In this document: in pieces, positions 51,809 to 60,295 of the stretch
How the letters are laid out: each line of letters opens with the position of its first letter
Position numbering within the stretch: position 1 is the stretch's first letter
Assembly (NCBI GenBank): GCA_018432315.1
Contig: JAHDLB010000016.1
Coordinates: 62,001-126,000 of the forward strand
Reading direction: 5' to 3'
Source of the DNA: Anaerolineae bacterium
GTDB lineage: Bacteria > Chloroflexota > Anaerolineae > Aggregatilineales > Aggregatilineaceae
DNA length: 64,000 nt
Translations under genes and position numbers: made by a program
The notes under the pieces: model-generated
What the model was told of the DNA's origin: nothing
Database searches by the model: none
What the model saw: the letters and a program-made list of their open reading frames with translations, nothing else

Positions 51809-52810
51809 ATGCGCTCACCAACGATTCGAGATGTGGCCCGGCGGGCCGGTGTAGGAGTTGGCACAGTGTCGCGGGTGCTGAACGGCAGCGCCCAGGTCCG
51901 CGAGGAAACGCGGCAAAAGGTGCTGGCGGCCATAGACGAACTGAACTTCAGCCCCAACATGGCCGCGCGCCAGCTTTCGGGCGGCAAAACCTTCACGATT
52001 GGCGTCATGACGCCCTTCTTCACTTACCCGTCGTTCGTCGAACGCCTGACCGGCATTCAAGACGTGCTTCACGAGTCGGCCTACGATCTGGTGCTCCACA
52101 GCATTCGCTTCCCCGAGCAGGTCGGGCGCCAGCTTCACACCTTGCTCACCCGCAACCGCGTCGATGGCCTGATTGTGCTGTCGCTCCCGTTCTCCGAGGA
52201 AGAGACGCGCCGCATCAACCCGGACCTGCCGATCATTGTGATCGACGACACGCAGGCGATCACGCACTACCCATCGATCACAATCGACAACGTGGCGGGG
52301 GGCGAGCTGGCGACGAACTACCTGATCGAGCGCGGGCACCGGACGCTGGGCTTCGTCGGTGACCGGATCGACAACCCGTTCGGGTTCGTCAGCACGCGCC
52401 GTCGCTACGAGGGCTTCCGCCGCGCGATCGATCAGGCCGGGCTGCGCCTGGTCGATGACTGGGTCCGCTTCGGCGAACACACCCAGGAAGCCGCCCGCCA
52501 GAATGCCCGCGAGATTCTCAGCATGGAGCGGCGGCCCACCGCGATTTTCGTGTCGATCGACACCCTGGCGCTGGGCGTGCTGGCGGCCATCGACGACCTG
52601 AAGCTGCGCGTGCCGGACGATGTCGCGGTCATCGGCTTCGACGACATCCAGGCGGCGACCTACATGCACCTGACGACCGTGCGCCAGCATCTGGTGTACA
52701 GCGGGCAGTTGGGCGCCCGCTGGATGCTCGATTGGCTCGATCGCAAGGACCTGCCCGATCCGGCGAGCGTGGCGCTGCCGCTGGAGATCGTCGAGCGGGC
52801 GACCGTATAG
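51809..52810 (+). CDS. LacI/GalR-family transcriptional repressor
   Basis: A sugar-responsive repressor of 333 residues. The N-terminal helix-turn-helix reads TIRDVARRAGVGVGTVSRVLNG, with the hinge region FSPNMAARQLSGG, followed by a periplasmic-binding-protein-like sensor domain ending GFDDIQAATYMHLTTVRQ. It probably represses its own gene and the adjacent glycosidase and sugar import genes until a sugar binds. The ATG at 51809 lacks a clear SD; the length from the HTH start supports it. Two matching operators flank the gene. Confidence 0.94.
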   Translation: MRSPTIRDVARRAGVGVGTVSRVLNGSAQVREETRQKVLAAIDELNFSPNMAARQLSGGKTFTIGVMTPFFTYPSFVERLTGIQDVLHESAYDLVLHSIRFPEQVGRQLHTLLTRNRVDGLIVLSLPFSEEETRRINPDLPIIVIDDTQAITHYPSITIDNVAGGELATNYLIERGHRTLGFVGDRIDNPFGFVSTRRRYEGFRRAIDQAGLRLVDDWVRFGEHTQEAARQNAREILSMERRPTAIFVSIDTLALGVLAAIDDLKLRVPDDVAVIGFDDIQAATYMHLTTVRQHLVYSGQLGARWMLDWLDRKDLPDPASVALPLEIVERATV

Positions 52811-52831
52811 TTTCGTTTTTTTCTCACGTGG

Positions 52832-52845
52832 TGGAACCGTTTCCA
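52832..52845 (+). promoter_or_regulatory. LacI-family operator 2 upstream of the GH32-like gene
   Basis: TGGAACCGTTTCCA matches operator 1 at 13 of 14 bases and lies between the regulator gene and the GH32-like gene, 20 bases after a TATAGT box (52806-52811). Confidence 0.75.
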
Positions 52846-52869
52846 TCACGGTGATGTTTACAGGATGAG

Positions 52870-54357
52870 TTGATTTTGTTGTACATGCCACCCGATCCGA
52901 CGAAGGGCCTGTGGGACACCTGGCTGCTGCGGCAAGGCGATGTCTATCACCTGTTCTACCTCCAGCGCGAGCGCACCGAGGTAGGGTGTTCCGCCATCGG
53001 CCACGCCGTCACGCGCGACTGGCGCCACTGGGACACGCTGCCCCTCGTGCTCGAACGGGGCACCGGCGCCGCCTGGGACAACGGCCCACTGATGACCGGC
53101 ATGGTCGTCGAGCACGCCGGGCGCTTCTACCTGTTCTACGGCGCGATGGTCGACCGCGTCCAGCGCATCGGCCTCGCCGTGTCCGACGACCTGATCCACT
53201 GGGAAAAACTGGGGCAGAACCCGGTCCTGGAGCCGGGCGGCCCGTGGTACGAAACCGATCCGCTGCGGGCCAACAACTACGAAACGGCGTGGCGCGATCC
53301 GTACGTGTTCTACCACGCGCCGGACGAGCGCTTCTACGCGTTTCTGTGCGCCCGCGCGGCGGACGCCGGCGACACGGGCGGCGGGTGCATCGGCGTGGCG
53401 TCGAGCCGCGATCTGCTGGATTGGACCCTGCTGCCCCCGGCCTACGTCTCGGATTCGCTGACGTGCCTGGAAGTGCCCGAATATTTCGCGCTGGACGGGC
53501 GCCATTACATCACCTACACGACCAGCTACCATTTCGGCACGCCGTACCCGGTCGACGATCCGCACCAGGCGACGGGCACCTTCTATCTCGTGTCCGACGC
53601 GATGCTGTCCGGCTACGACGTCCCGCCGCACGGGAATACCCTGATGGCGAGCCTGCCCAATGCCATGGCGAATTACGTCGGGCGCTCCATTAATCACGAC
53701 GGGACAGCCACGCGCCGCCTGTTTTACTACCAGAACGTCCTGCCTCACCAGCTTGGCTACAGCCACATCGGGTCGGTGGCAGCGCCCAAAGCGCTGCGGG
53801 CCCTGCCCGGTGGGCGGCTGCAGGTGGGCTACGCGGCGGACCTGCTCGATCCCCTGTTCGAGGACGTGGCCGCGCCGCCCGCCGATCTGGGGCTCGACAC
53901 GCTGATCGCCCTGGCGGGTGACACGCTGGCCGAGGGCCAGATCGAGGCGACAATTCACGCGCCGTATGCGGGGATCTGCCTGCACATGGGGCCCCAGCGC
54001 GAAGGGATGCTCGAAGGGCTGGCGGTGTGGACCGCGCCGGATCGATCCGGGGGCACGCGGCGCTGGGTGATGCTGGGCACGATCCATTTTTCGGACGGGC
54101 CGGGCGGGCTGCGGCCCGCGCTGGGCAGCCCGGTGGCGCTGCGCGAGCTTGACGCGTTCCGGGCCGGGGAGGCGGTTCGCCTGCGCGTCATGTGGCGCGG
54201 CCCGTTCATCGACGTGTACGCGGGCGATGCGCTGTGCCTGTCGCACACCGTCGAACCAAACGGCCTGCCGTCCGAGCACCTGGCCGGCGTGTTCTACGCG
54301 GGCGTGCCCAAAGCGTCCCCGGCCACCGGGGTCGCGGTGCGCCGCATGAAACCATAG
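52870..54357 (+). CDS. GH32-like glycoside hydrolase (five-bladed propeller)
   Basis: A putative fructosidase-like enzyme of about 495 residues with no signal peptide. The N-terminal motif GLWDTWLL resembles the WMNDPNG position of GH32 with Asp kept. WRDPYVFY corresponds to the RDP motif and LEVPEYFAL to the EC motif with the acid Glu. The C-terminal half is a beta sandwich as in GH32. Several motifs are changed, so the sugar may not be fructose, and GH43/GH68 relatives are possible. The start is uncertain: TTG 52870, just after AGGATGAG, or ATG 52885. An operator of the upstream LacI protein lies in its promoter. It begins a cluster with an importer. Confidence 0.8.
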   Translation: MILLYMPPDPTKGLWDTWLLRQGDVYHLFYLQRERTEVGCSAIGHAVTRDWRHWDTLPLVLERGTGAAWDNGPLMTGMVVEHAGRFYLFYGAMVDRVQRIGLAVSDDLIHWEKLGQNPVLEPGGPWYETDPLRANNYETAWRDPYVFYHAPDERFYAFLCARAADAGDTGGGCIGVASSRDLLDWTLLPPAYVSDSLTCLEVPEYFALDGRHYITYTTSYHFGTPYPVDDPHQATGTFYLVSDAMLSGYDVPPHGNTLMASLPNAMANYVGRSINHDGTATRRLFYYQNVLPHQLGYSHIGSVAAPKALRALPGGRLQVGYAADLLDPLFEDVAAPPADLGLDTLIALAGDTLAEGQIEATIHAPYAGICLHMGPQREGMLEGLAVWTAPDRSGGTRRWVMLGTIHFSDGPGGLRPALGSPVALRELDAFRAGEAVRLRVMWRGPFIDVYAGDALCLSHTVEPNGLPSEHLAGVFYAGVPKASPATGVAVRRMKP

Positions 54358-54500
54358 TGTGAGTCATCAGCGCCACGCGTTGGTGTTCAATAGCGAACGA
54401 CCTACAGAGAAAGGAGGGTGCTCATCGTTCCGAAAGCTCAAACCAATTCAACGACAACCCTGTTTCGAAAATTGATCGAGTGTTCAAATGGAGGAGTACG

Positions 54501-55775
54501 GTGAAATCAGTGAAGTTGTTTGTGTTCGTAGTTCTCGTGTTGGCCCTGGCTATGCCGATGACGGCATTGGCCCAGGATGGCAAGCAGCAGGTCACGCTCT
54601 GGTTCCATTCGGGCCAGGGGAGTGAGCGCGACGCGCTGGGCGAATTGATCGACCAGTTCAACGCGGAATCGATGGAATACGAGATTGTCCCGGTGGAAGT
54701 GCCGGAAGGCAGCTATGCCGAGCAGGTGAAGGCCGCCGCGCTGGCGGGCGATCTGCCCTGCGTGCTGGACTTCGACGGCCCGTTTGTCTACGACTACGTG
54801 TTCTCCGGTGACCTGATCCCGCTCGACGACTACGCGAGCGAGGAACTGCTGGCGGACGTGCTGCCCTCGATCATCGACCAGGGCACGGTCGACGGCCAGC
54901 TCTGGAGCCTGGGCCAGTTCGACAGCGGCCTGGCGCTCTGGGGCAACAAGGCCATGTTGGAAGAGGCCGGCGTGCGCATCCCCGAAGGGATCGATGACAC
55001 GTGGACGCTGGATGAATTCAACAGCGCCATCGAAGCCCTGGCCGGTGTCGTTCCTGAAGGTGGTTACGTGCTCGACCTGCAGTTCCAGCTTACCGGCGAG
55101 TGGTTCTCTTACGCGTTCGGCCCGTGGGTCCAGAGCTTCGGCGGCGACGTGATCGACCGCGAGACGATGGAGACGGCGGAAGGCGTGCTGAATGGGCCGG
55201 AAGCGGTCGCGTTTGGCGAGTGGTTCCAGTCGCTGTTCGAGCAGGGCTACACCACCGCGACGCCCGTCGATCCGATTGCCGACTTCACCGAGGGCCGGGT
55301 GGCCCTGAGCTACGTCGGCCACTGGATGTACAACACCTACAAAGACGCCCTGGGCGACGACCTGGTCCTGATCCCGCAGCCGGATCTCGGCGCGGGGGCG
55401 GTGACCGGCATGGGCTCGTGGAACTGGGGCATCACCAGCAACTGTGACGTGCCCGAAGGCGCGTGGGCGTTCATCGAGTTCATGATGCAGCCCGCCAGCA
55501 TCAAGCTGATGACCGATGCCAACGGCGCGGTTCCCGCGTCACTCACCGTGCTGGAGCAGGATGAGCGGTACGCCGAAGGCGGCGACATGTACATCTACTC
55601 CCAGCAGTTGTCCGGTGGTGTGGCGCTGCCGCGCCCGGCGACTGCGGCCTATGCCGGCATCCAGACCGGCATGGAAGATGCCATGAACGCCATCGCGCGG
55701 GGTGAGGATGTCCAGGCTTCGCTGGATGCCGCCGTCGATACCATCGACTCGGCGATCGAGAACCTGGCCCAATAA
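54501..55775 (+). CDS. Sugar ABC transporter substrate-binding protein (family 1)
   Basis: The exported binding protein of the second importer, 424 residues. The signal peptide (LFVFVVLVLALAMPMTALAQ) is followed by a family 1 fold starting VTLWFHSGQGSERDALGELIDQFN and later ALWGNKAMLEEAGV. The start is GTG 54501, with GGAGGAG in front; an upstream GTG at 54480 has no SD. The gene lies 143 bases after the GH32-like gene and 69 before the permease gene, with a strong hairpin in the second gap. Its substrate is likely the oligosaccharide cut by the GH32-like enzyme, an inference from context. Confidence 0.94.
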   Translation: MKSVKLFVFVVLVLALAMPMTALAQDGKQQVTLWFHSGQGSERDALGELIDQFNAESMEYEIVPVEVPEGSYAEQVKAAALAGDLPCVLDFDGPFVYDYVFSGDLIPLDDYASEELLADVLPSIIDQGTVDGQLWSLGQFDSGLALWGNKAMLEEAGVRIPEGIDDTWTLDEFNSAIEALAGVVPEGGYVLDLQFQLTGEWFSYAFGPWVQSFGGDVIDRETMETAEGVLNGPEAVAFGEWFQSLFEQGYTTATPVDPIADFTEGRVALSYVGHWMYNTYKDALGDDLVLIPQPDLGAGAVTGMGSWNWGITSNCDVPEGAWAFIEFMMQPASIKLMTDANGAVPASLTVLEQDERYAEGGDMYIYSQQLSGGVALPRPATAAYAGIQTGMEDAMNAIARGEDVQASLDAAVDTIDSAIENLAQ

Positions 55776-55797
55776 ACGCCCATCGTCAAGATAGTGT

Positions 55798-55825
55798 GTC
55801 CGGGGAGGTCCCTGCCTCCCCGGAC
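55798..55825 (+). terminator. Intercistronic hairpin between binding protein and permease genes
   Basis: GTCCGGGGAGG (55798-55808) and CCTCCCCGGAC (55815-55825) form a perfect 11-bp stem with a 6-base loop and no T run. It is more likely an mRNA-stabilising or processing site that keeps binding protein in excess than a full terminator. Confidence 0.6.
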
Positions 55826-55844
55826 ATCATGCGGAGGCAAGGCT

Positions 55845-57068
55845 ATGCACGCGCTGTTTGAACGAACTTTTCGGGGGCGGCAGGGGCGTGAGTTCTGGAC
55901 GGCGATGCTCATGGGCGGCCCGGCTTTCTTGATGCTCGTCCTGTTCATGATCTGGCCGTTCATCCGCGGGATCGACCTCAGCACCACCAACCAGCGATTC
56001 GATGGCTCGGTGGCGACGCGGCTCGATCCCTGGTATCGCAATTTCGACCAGGTGCTGAGCGTGAACGCGATCAAGCTGCCCGATCTGCCCGACGTCGTGC
56101 CCTATCGCGCTCCGGCAGTCGGATGGTACCGCGAGCGTACCCCGGCGTGTAACCAGTGCCAGTCCAACTTTAGCTGCGACATCACCGACCCGGATGATGC
56201 TGTGTGTGCGGAGAACTGCGCGCAGATCTGCGAGCGCGGCGATTTGATCTTCCGCTGGCGCGGGCGCAATCTGGACGAGATCGGCCTGGGCGAATACAGC
56301 GAATACGAGATCGCGCGCCAGGTTTCTTTCGGTGGCAACCACTACGCCATCATTGCCAAAGATCCCCTCTTTTGGAAGGGCCTGCTCAATAATTTTTATT
56401 TCGCGCTGGTCGTCGTGCCGGTGCAGACCGGGCTGGCGCTGCTGTTAGCGATCGTGGTGAACCAAAAACTGCCCTACCGCAACGTGTTTCGCACGATGTA
56501 TTTCAGCCCGGTGGTCACGGCGATGGTCATCATCGCGGTGGTCTGGAAGTTCCTGTACAACCCCGACTTCGGCCTGATCAACGAGATGATCCAGTTCGTC
56601 ACGTTTGGGCAGGTGGAAGGCTTCCGCTGGCTGCAAAGCCCGGACATGGCGATGCCCGCCATCATGATCATGTCGATCTGGCAGGGCGTCGGCTTCCAGA
56701 TGATCATCTTCCTGGCCGGGCTGCAGGACATCCCCGAAGACCTGTACGAAGCGTCGTCCATCGACGGGGCCAACATCTGGCAGCAGTTCCGCTTCATCAC
56801 GCTGCCGATGCTGCGCAACACCATGATCTTCGTCGTCCTGACCACGACGATCCTGGCCTTCCGCCTGTTCGACCAGGTGAACGTGATGACGCCCGACGGC
56901 GGGCCGAACGAATCGACGGCGACGATGGTCTGGTACGCGATCCGCCGCGGCTGGACCCAGAGCGAAGTCGGGTATGCGTCGGCGATCTCGGTGGTGTTCG
57001 TTGTCATCGTGTTGATCGTGTCGCTGATCCAACGCACCGTGGTCAAGTCCGAGAGCGCAATTGAGTAG
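55845..57068 (+). CDS. Sugar ABC transporter permease with a Cys-rich extracytoplasmic insertion
   Basis: A MalF-type permease of 407 residues, about 100 longer than usual. After the first helix (AFLMLVLFMIWPFIRGIDLS) there is a loop of roughly 150 residues that is not found in typical sugar permeases. It includes six Cys in 30 residues (CNQCQSNFSCD, then CAENCAQIC). The remaining five helices and the EAA motif YEASSIDGANIWQQF are normal. The ATG at 55845 follows GCGGAGG. The loop would lie outside the membrane, where the Cys could form disulfides or bind metal. The gene is followed by the second permease after nine bases. Confidence 0.93.
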   Translation: MHALFERTFRGRQGREFWTAMLMGGPAFLMLVLFMIWPFIRGIDLSTTNQRFDGSVATRLDPWYRNFDQVLSVNAIKLPDLPDVVPYRAPAVGWYRERTPACNQCQSNFSCDITDPDDAVCAENCAQICERGDLIFRWRGRNLDEIGLGEYSEYEIARQVSFGGNHYAIIAKDPLFWKGLLNNFYFALVVVPVQTGLALLLAIVVNQKLPYRNVFRTMYFSPVVTAMVIIAVVWKFLYNPDFGLINEMIQFVTFGQVEGFRWLQSPDMAMPAIMIMSIWQGVGFQMIIFLAGLQDIPEDLYEASSIDGANIWQQFRFITLPMLRNTMIFVVLTTTILAFRLFDQVNVMTPDGGPNESTATMVWYAIRRGWTQSEVGYASAISVVFVVIVLIVSLIQRTVVKSESAIE

Positions 57069-57077
57069 GGGGCGACG

Positions 57078-58205
57078 ATGACAACTCAAACCTTGAACGA
57101 ACAACAGTTGGCCGCGGCTCAGCGACAGGCGGCCATCGCGCGCGCCGTGAAAATCATCCGCCGGACGATTGCCTACAGCTTCATGACGTTCCTGGGGTTT
57201 CTGTTCCTGTTCCCGATCGTGTTCATGGTGGTGGCGGCCTTCAAGCCCAACGAGCGCGTGATCGCCGACCTGGCGAGCATCCGGGCGTTTCTGCCCAACC
57301 CGTCGCAACTCACGCTGGAGAATATCCGCGACGTGTTCGACAGCGTTCGCTTCGGGCGGCTGGCGTTCAACTCGCTGTTCATCACGCTGGTCACGGTGAT
57401 CAGCGGCCTGTTCGTGAACAGCATGGCGGCCTTCACGCTGTCGCGGCTGCGCTGGCCGGGCCGGACGCTCATGTTGAGCATCATCGTGTCGCTGATCATC
57501 ATCCCGCTGGAGGCGATCGCCGTCCCGCTGCTGATGCAGGTCAACCAGATGAGCGACGCGATGAACATCATCGTGTTGGCGCTGCTGCTGCTCCTGACCG
57601 GGCTGCTGTGGGTGATCGTCTGGAGCGCGTCGGGCAAGATGTTCCGCGAGTGGCCAGTGCTGCGGAACCTGCCGGAGCCGGCGCTGTACCTGCTCCAGGC
57701 GCTGGTGGTGGCGGTGATCGCGCTGCCGCTTGAGGTGCTGGTCTATTTCATGCTCCAACAGGCGCAGGAGGGCGGCACCTGGCTGAACAGCTACCACGTC
57801 CAGATCCTGCCGTTCATCGCCGAGCCGTTTTCGATCTTCCTGTTCTACCAGTTTTTCATCGGCATCCCGAAGGACTTCGACGAGGCGGCTTACGTGGACG
57901 GCGCCGGGCCGTTCCGGATCTACTGGCAGGTGATGGTGCCCCTTTCGCGCCCGGTCTTCGCGACGGTGGCGATTCTCAAGTTCCTGCAGTTCTGGTCGTT
58001 CTACCTGTGGCCGCTGATGGTCACGCGTGGGGACGAGTTCCGGCCCTTGATGGTCGGCATGGACTTTTTCCAGACTCAACTGCCGATCCGGTGGGGCAGC
58101 ATCATGGCGTACGCCGCGATGGTGACGATCCCGGTGTTGATCACGTTCCTGTTGTTCCAGAAGTGGTTCGTCCAGAGTGTGAGCAGCAGCGGTGTGAAAG
58201 GCTGA
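57078..58205 (+). CDS. Sugar ABC transporter permease with an inserted helix pair
   Basis: A MalG-type permease of 375 residues, about 90 longer than usual. The first four helices are normal. After VPLLMQVNQMSDAMN comes an inserted region of about 85 residues containing two extra hydrophobic segments (IIVLALLLLLTGLLWVIVW and LYLLQALVVAVIALPLEVLVYF) before the EAA motif FDEAAYVDGAGPFRIYW. The C-terminal SSSGVKG is the normal ending. ATG 57078 follows AGGGGGCG. Both permeases of this importer thus carry insertions, which suggests they were acquired or evolved together. No ATPase gene follows; a terminator does. Confidence 0.93.
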   Translation: MTTQTLNEQQLAAAQRQAAIARAVKIIRRTIAYSFMTFLGFLFLFPIVFMVVAAFKPNERVIADLASIRAFLPNPSQLTLENIRDVFDSVRFGRLAFNSLFITLVTVISGLFVNSMAAFTLSRLRWPGRTLMLSIIVSLIIIPLEAIAVPLLMQVNQMSDAMNIIVLALLLLLTGLLWVIVWSASGKMFREWPVLRNLPEPALYLLQALVVAVIALPLEVLVYFMLQQAQEGGTWLNSYHVQILPFIAEPFSIFLFYQFFIGIPKDFDEAAYVDGAGPFRIYWQVMVPLSRPVFATVAILKFLQFWSFYLWPLMVTRGDEFRPLMVGMDFFQTQLPIRWGSIMAYAAMVTIPVLITFLLFQKWFVQSVSSSGVKG

Positions 58206-58252
58206 TCCGCTCGCAAATCCGGCGCCGCGCTGAGGGGTGGCGCGTGCAGCAG

Positions 58253-58295
58253 ACAGGCCACGCTCCTGTGGGAGGAGGCGTGGCCTGTTTGTGTT
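58253..58295 (+). terminator. Rho-independent terminator of the second sugar importer operon
   Basis: ACAGGCCACGC (58253-58263) pairs with GCGTGGCCTGT (58278-58288), followed by TTGTGTT. Confidence 0.85.
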
Positions 58296-58307
58296 CCGGG
58301 CCATGCA

Positions 58308-58344
58308 TAACAACAGGGACACGCCAGCGCCAAGTGCGTGTCCC
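58308..58344 (-). terminator. Terminator of the DUF1328 gene
   Basis: GGGACACGC and GCGTGTCCC (58316-58344) form a perfect 9-bp stem, followed on the minus strand by CTGTTGTTATG. It lies 28 bases past the stop codon of the small gene. Confidence 0.65.
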
Positions 58345-58372
58345 CGGTGGACGTGCTACACCGCGCCGTGGT

Positions 58373-58540
58373 CTATACCGCGGGGGTGCGCCGCCCCAAA
58401 ATCAGGGACACGACAAACAAGATCAAGAATAGTACGAACAGGATTTTGGCGATCGAGGCCGCTGTACCTGCGACGCCGCCGAAGCCGAGAATGCCAGCGA
58501 GAATGGCTACGACCAGGAAGATGATAGCCCATCTTAACAT
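58373..58540 (-). CDS. DUF1328 (YtjA-like) small membrane protein
   Basis: A 55-residue inner-membrane protein. It reads [19 protein letters not shown] at the start, followed by a glycine-rich turn (FGGVAGTAA) and a second helix ([18 protein letters not shown]), ending with RR. This two-helix hairpin with that exact opening is the DUF1328/YtjA family, common in proteobacteria and elsewhere and often stress-induced, with no known function. The start ATG at 58540 has AAGGAGAGAAGG in front, and a TACAAT-like -10 (complement of 58578-58583) lies upstream. It has its own terminator. Confidence 0.93.
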   Translation of the reverse strand: MLRWAIIFLVVAILAGILGFGGVAGTAASIAKILFVLFLILFVVSLILGRRTPAV

Positions 58541-58676
58541 GGTACCTTCTCTCCTTATGTGGCAAGGCGCATAACTTATTGTAGCACAATTTTCATGATA
58601 GCGACCATTTTATTACGATGGTGCCGATTGCTCTTTCTCTCCCATGAGCATGAGTGTTGCAGGTGAGGACTGTGGA

Positions 58677-58840
58677 TAGTGGCGAAGTCTTGACTGATGC
58701 CTGTTTTGCCCCCCATCCTCAATCCTTCCCCCACAAGGTGGGGAAGGACGTTTTTCCCCTTCCCTCCGCTTGGCGTGGGGGAAGGGGCCAGGGGATGGGG
58801 GGCAGTTGAGCAGCCGCTATCAGTCAATCGTTCACCACTA
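58677..58840. repeat. 164-bp imperfect palindromic element
   Basis: The outer arms are inverted repeats with gaps: TAGTGG with CCACTA, TTGACTGAT (58690-58698) with ATCAGTCAA (58819-58827), and CCCCCCATCC (58709-58718) with GGATGGGGGG (58793-58802). Two inner hairpins follow the pattern CCTTCCCC/GGGGAAGG. The whole would fold into one long cruciform. It fills most of the gap between the DUF1328 and radical SAM genes and ends about 30 bases before the latter's TATAAT (58871-58876). I see no gene in it. Confidence 0.7.
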
Positions 58841-58908
58841 CCGAGACTGTGGGATGCGCCGCCCTTACGGTATAATCCCCACGCAGCGATACCGACAAGG
58901 ACGGGACA

Positions 58909-60210
58909 ATGCCGAAACGACCCAGCCCGCCCGCCTTTCACGTCATGGTCAAACCGCGCGGGCCGATCTGTAACCTGGACTGCGAATACTGCTACTTCCT
59001 CTCCAAAGAGCGCCTCTATCCTGACAGCGACTTTCGCATGTCCGTCACCCTGCTGGAAGAGTACACCCGGCAGTACATCGAGGCGCAGCGCGTGCCGGAG
59101 GTGACCTTCGCCTGGCAGGGCGGCGAGCCGACGCTGATGGGCCTCGACTTCTTCCGGCGGGCGGTTGGCTACCAGCAGAAACACAAAAAGCCGGGGATGC
59201 GCGTCACGAACGCGCTGCAAACCAACGGCACCCTGATCGATGACGAGTGGGCGGCGTTCTTTCGCGACAACGGGTTCCTGATCGGCGTCAGCATCGACGG
59301 CCCGCCGCACCTGCACGACGCCTACCGGCGCGACAAGGGCGGGCGCCCCACCTTCGAGCGCGTGCTGCGCGGCGTGGAGGCCCTCAAGCGCCACCGCGTC
59401 GAGTTCAACGTGCTGACGTGCGTAAACGCGGCCAACGCGCCCTATCCGTTGGAAGTCTACCGCTTTCTGCGCGACGAGATCGGGGCGCAGTTCATCCAGT
59501 TCATCCCGATCGTCGAGCGCGACAACGACACCGGCTTTCAGGAGGGATCCGCCGTCACGGCGCGCACGGTGACCGGCGAGCAGTACGGGCGCTTCCTGAC
59601 CGGCGTGTTCGACGAGTGGGTCCGACGCGACGTGGGCCGCGTCTTCGTGCAAATCTTCGACGTGGCGCTGGCGGCGTGGTCCGGCCAGCGACCGGGGCTG
59701 TGCGTGTTCGAGGAGACGTGCGGCCTTGCCCTGGCGATGGAACACAACGGCGACGTGTATTCCTGCGACCATTTCGTCGAGCCGCGCCACAAGCTGGGCA
59801 ACATGAACGTGATCCCGCTGGCCGATCTCGTCGCGTCGGACCAGCAGCGCCAGTTCGGCCTGGACAAGCGCGACACGCTGCCGCGCATGTGCCGCGAGTG
59901 CGAGGTGCGTTTCGTGTGCAACGGCGGTTGTCCCAAGAACCGCCTGCTGACCACGCCGGACGGCGAGCCGGGCCTGAATTTCCTGTGCGCGGGGTACAAG
60001 GCATTCTTCACGCACATCGACCGCCCGATGCAGTTCATGGCCGCCGAGCTGCGCGCCGGGCGCCCGCCCGCCAACATCATGCTGGCCCTGGCCCGCGAGG
60101 AAGCCGAGCGCGCGCGCCGGTTCGCCAACGTGGGCCGCAACGACCCGTGCCCGTGTGGCAGCGGGCGCAAATACAAAAACTGCTGCGGCAGCCCGGCCCG
60201 CCGCCATTGA
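58909..60210 (+). CDS. Radical SAM protein, anaerobic sulfatase-maturating enzyme (anSME) family, with SEC-C tail
   Basis: A radical SAM/SPASM enzyme of 433 residues. The cluster motif is CNLDCEYCYF (Cys21, 25 and 28). The SPASM domain holds ECEVRFVCNGGCPKNR and further Cys for two more FeS clusters. The Gly/Glu region FAWQGGEPTLMG binds SAM. Family members convert a Cys or Ser of sulfatases to formylglycine. The C-terminus has an added SEC-C zinc motif (GRNDPCPCGSGRKYKNCCG). No sulfatase gene lies in the window, so the substrate is elsewhere or is another peptide. TATAAT at 58871 and AAGGACGGG before the ATG are clear. Confidence 0.93.
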   Translation: MPKRPSPPAFHVMVKPRGPICNLDCEYCYFLSKERLYPDSDFRMSVTLLEEYTRQYIEAQRVPEVTFAWQGGEPTLMGLDFFRRAVGYQQKHKKPGMRVTNALQTNGTLIDDEWAAFFRDNGFLIGVSIDGPPHLHDAYRRDKGGRPTFERVLRGVEALKRHRVEFNVLTCVNAANAPYPLEVYRFLRDEIGAQFIQFIPIVERDNDTGFQEGSAVTARTVTGEQYGRFLTGVFDEWVRRDVGRVFVQIFDVALAAWSGQRPGLCVFEETCGLALAMEHNGDVYSCDHFVEPRHKLGNMNVIPLADLVASDQQRQFGLDKRDTLPRMCRECEVRFVCNGGCPKNRLLTTPDGEPGLNFLCAGYKAFFTHIDRPMQFMAAELRAGRPPANIMLALAREEAERARRFANVGRNDPCPCGSGRKYKNCCGSPARRH

Positions 60211-60295
60211 GGAAAATAGGAAAAGAATCCTCTTGTATTAATGCTCCATTGATTATAAACTAATGGTAATGGTAGCGCGCGAAGGATTCGACCCC

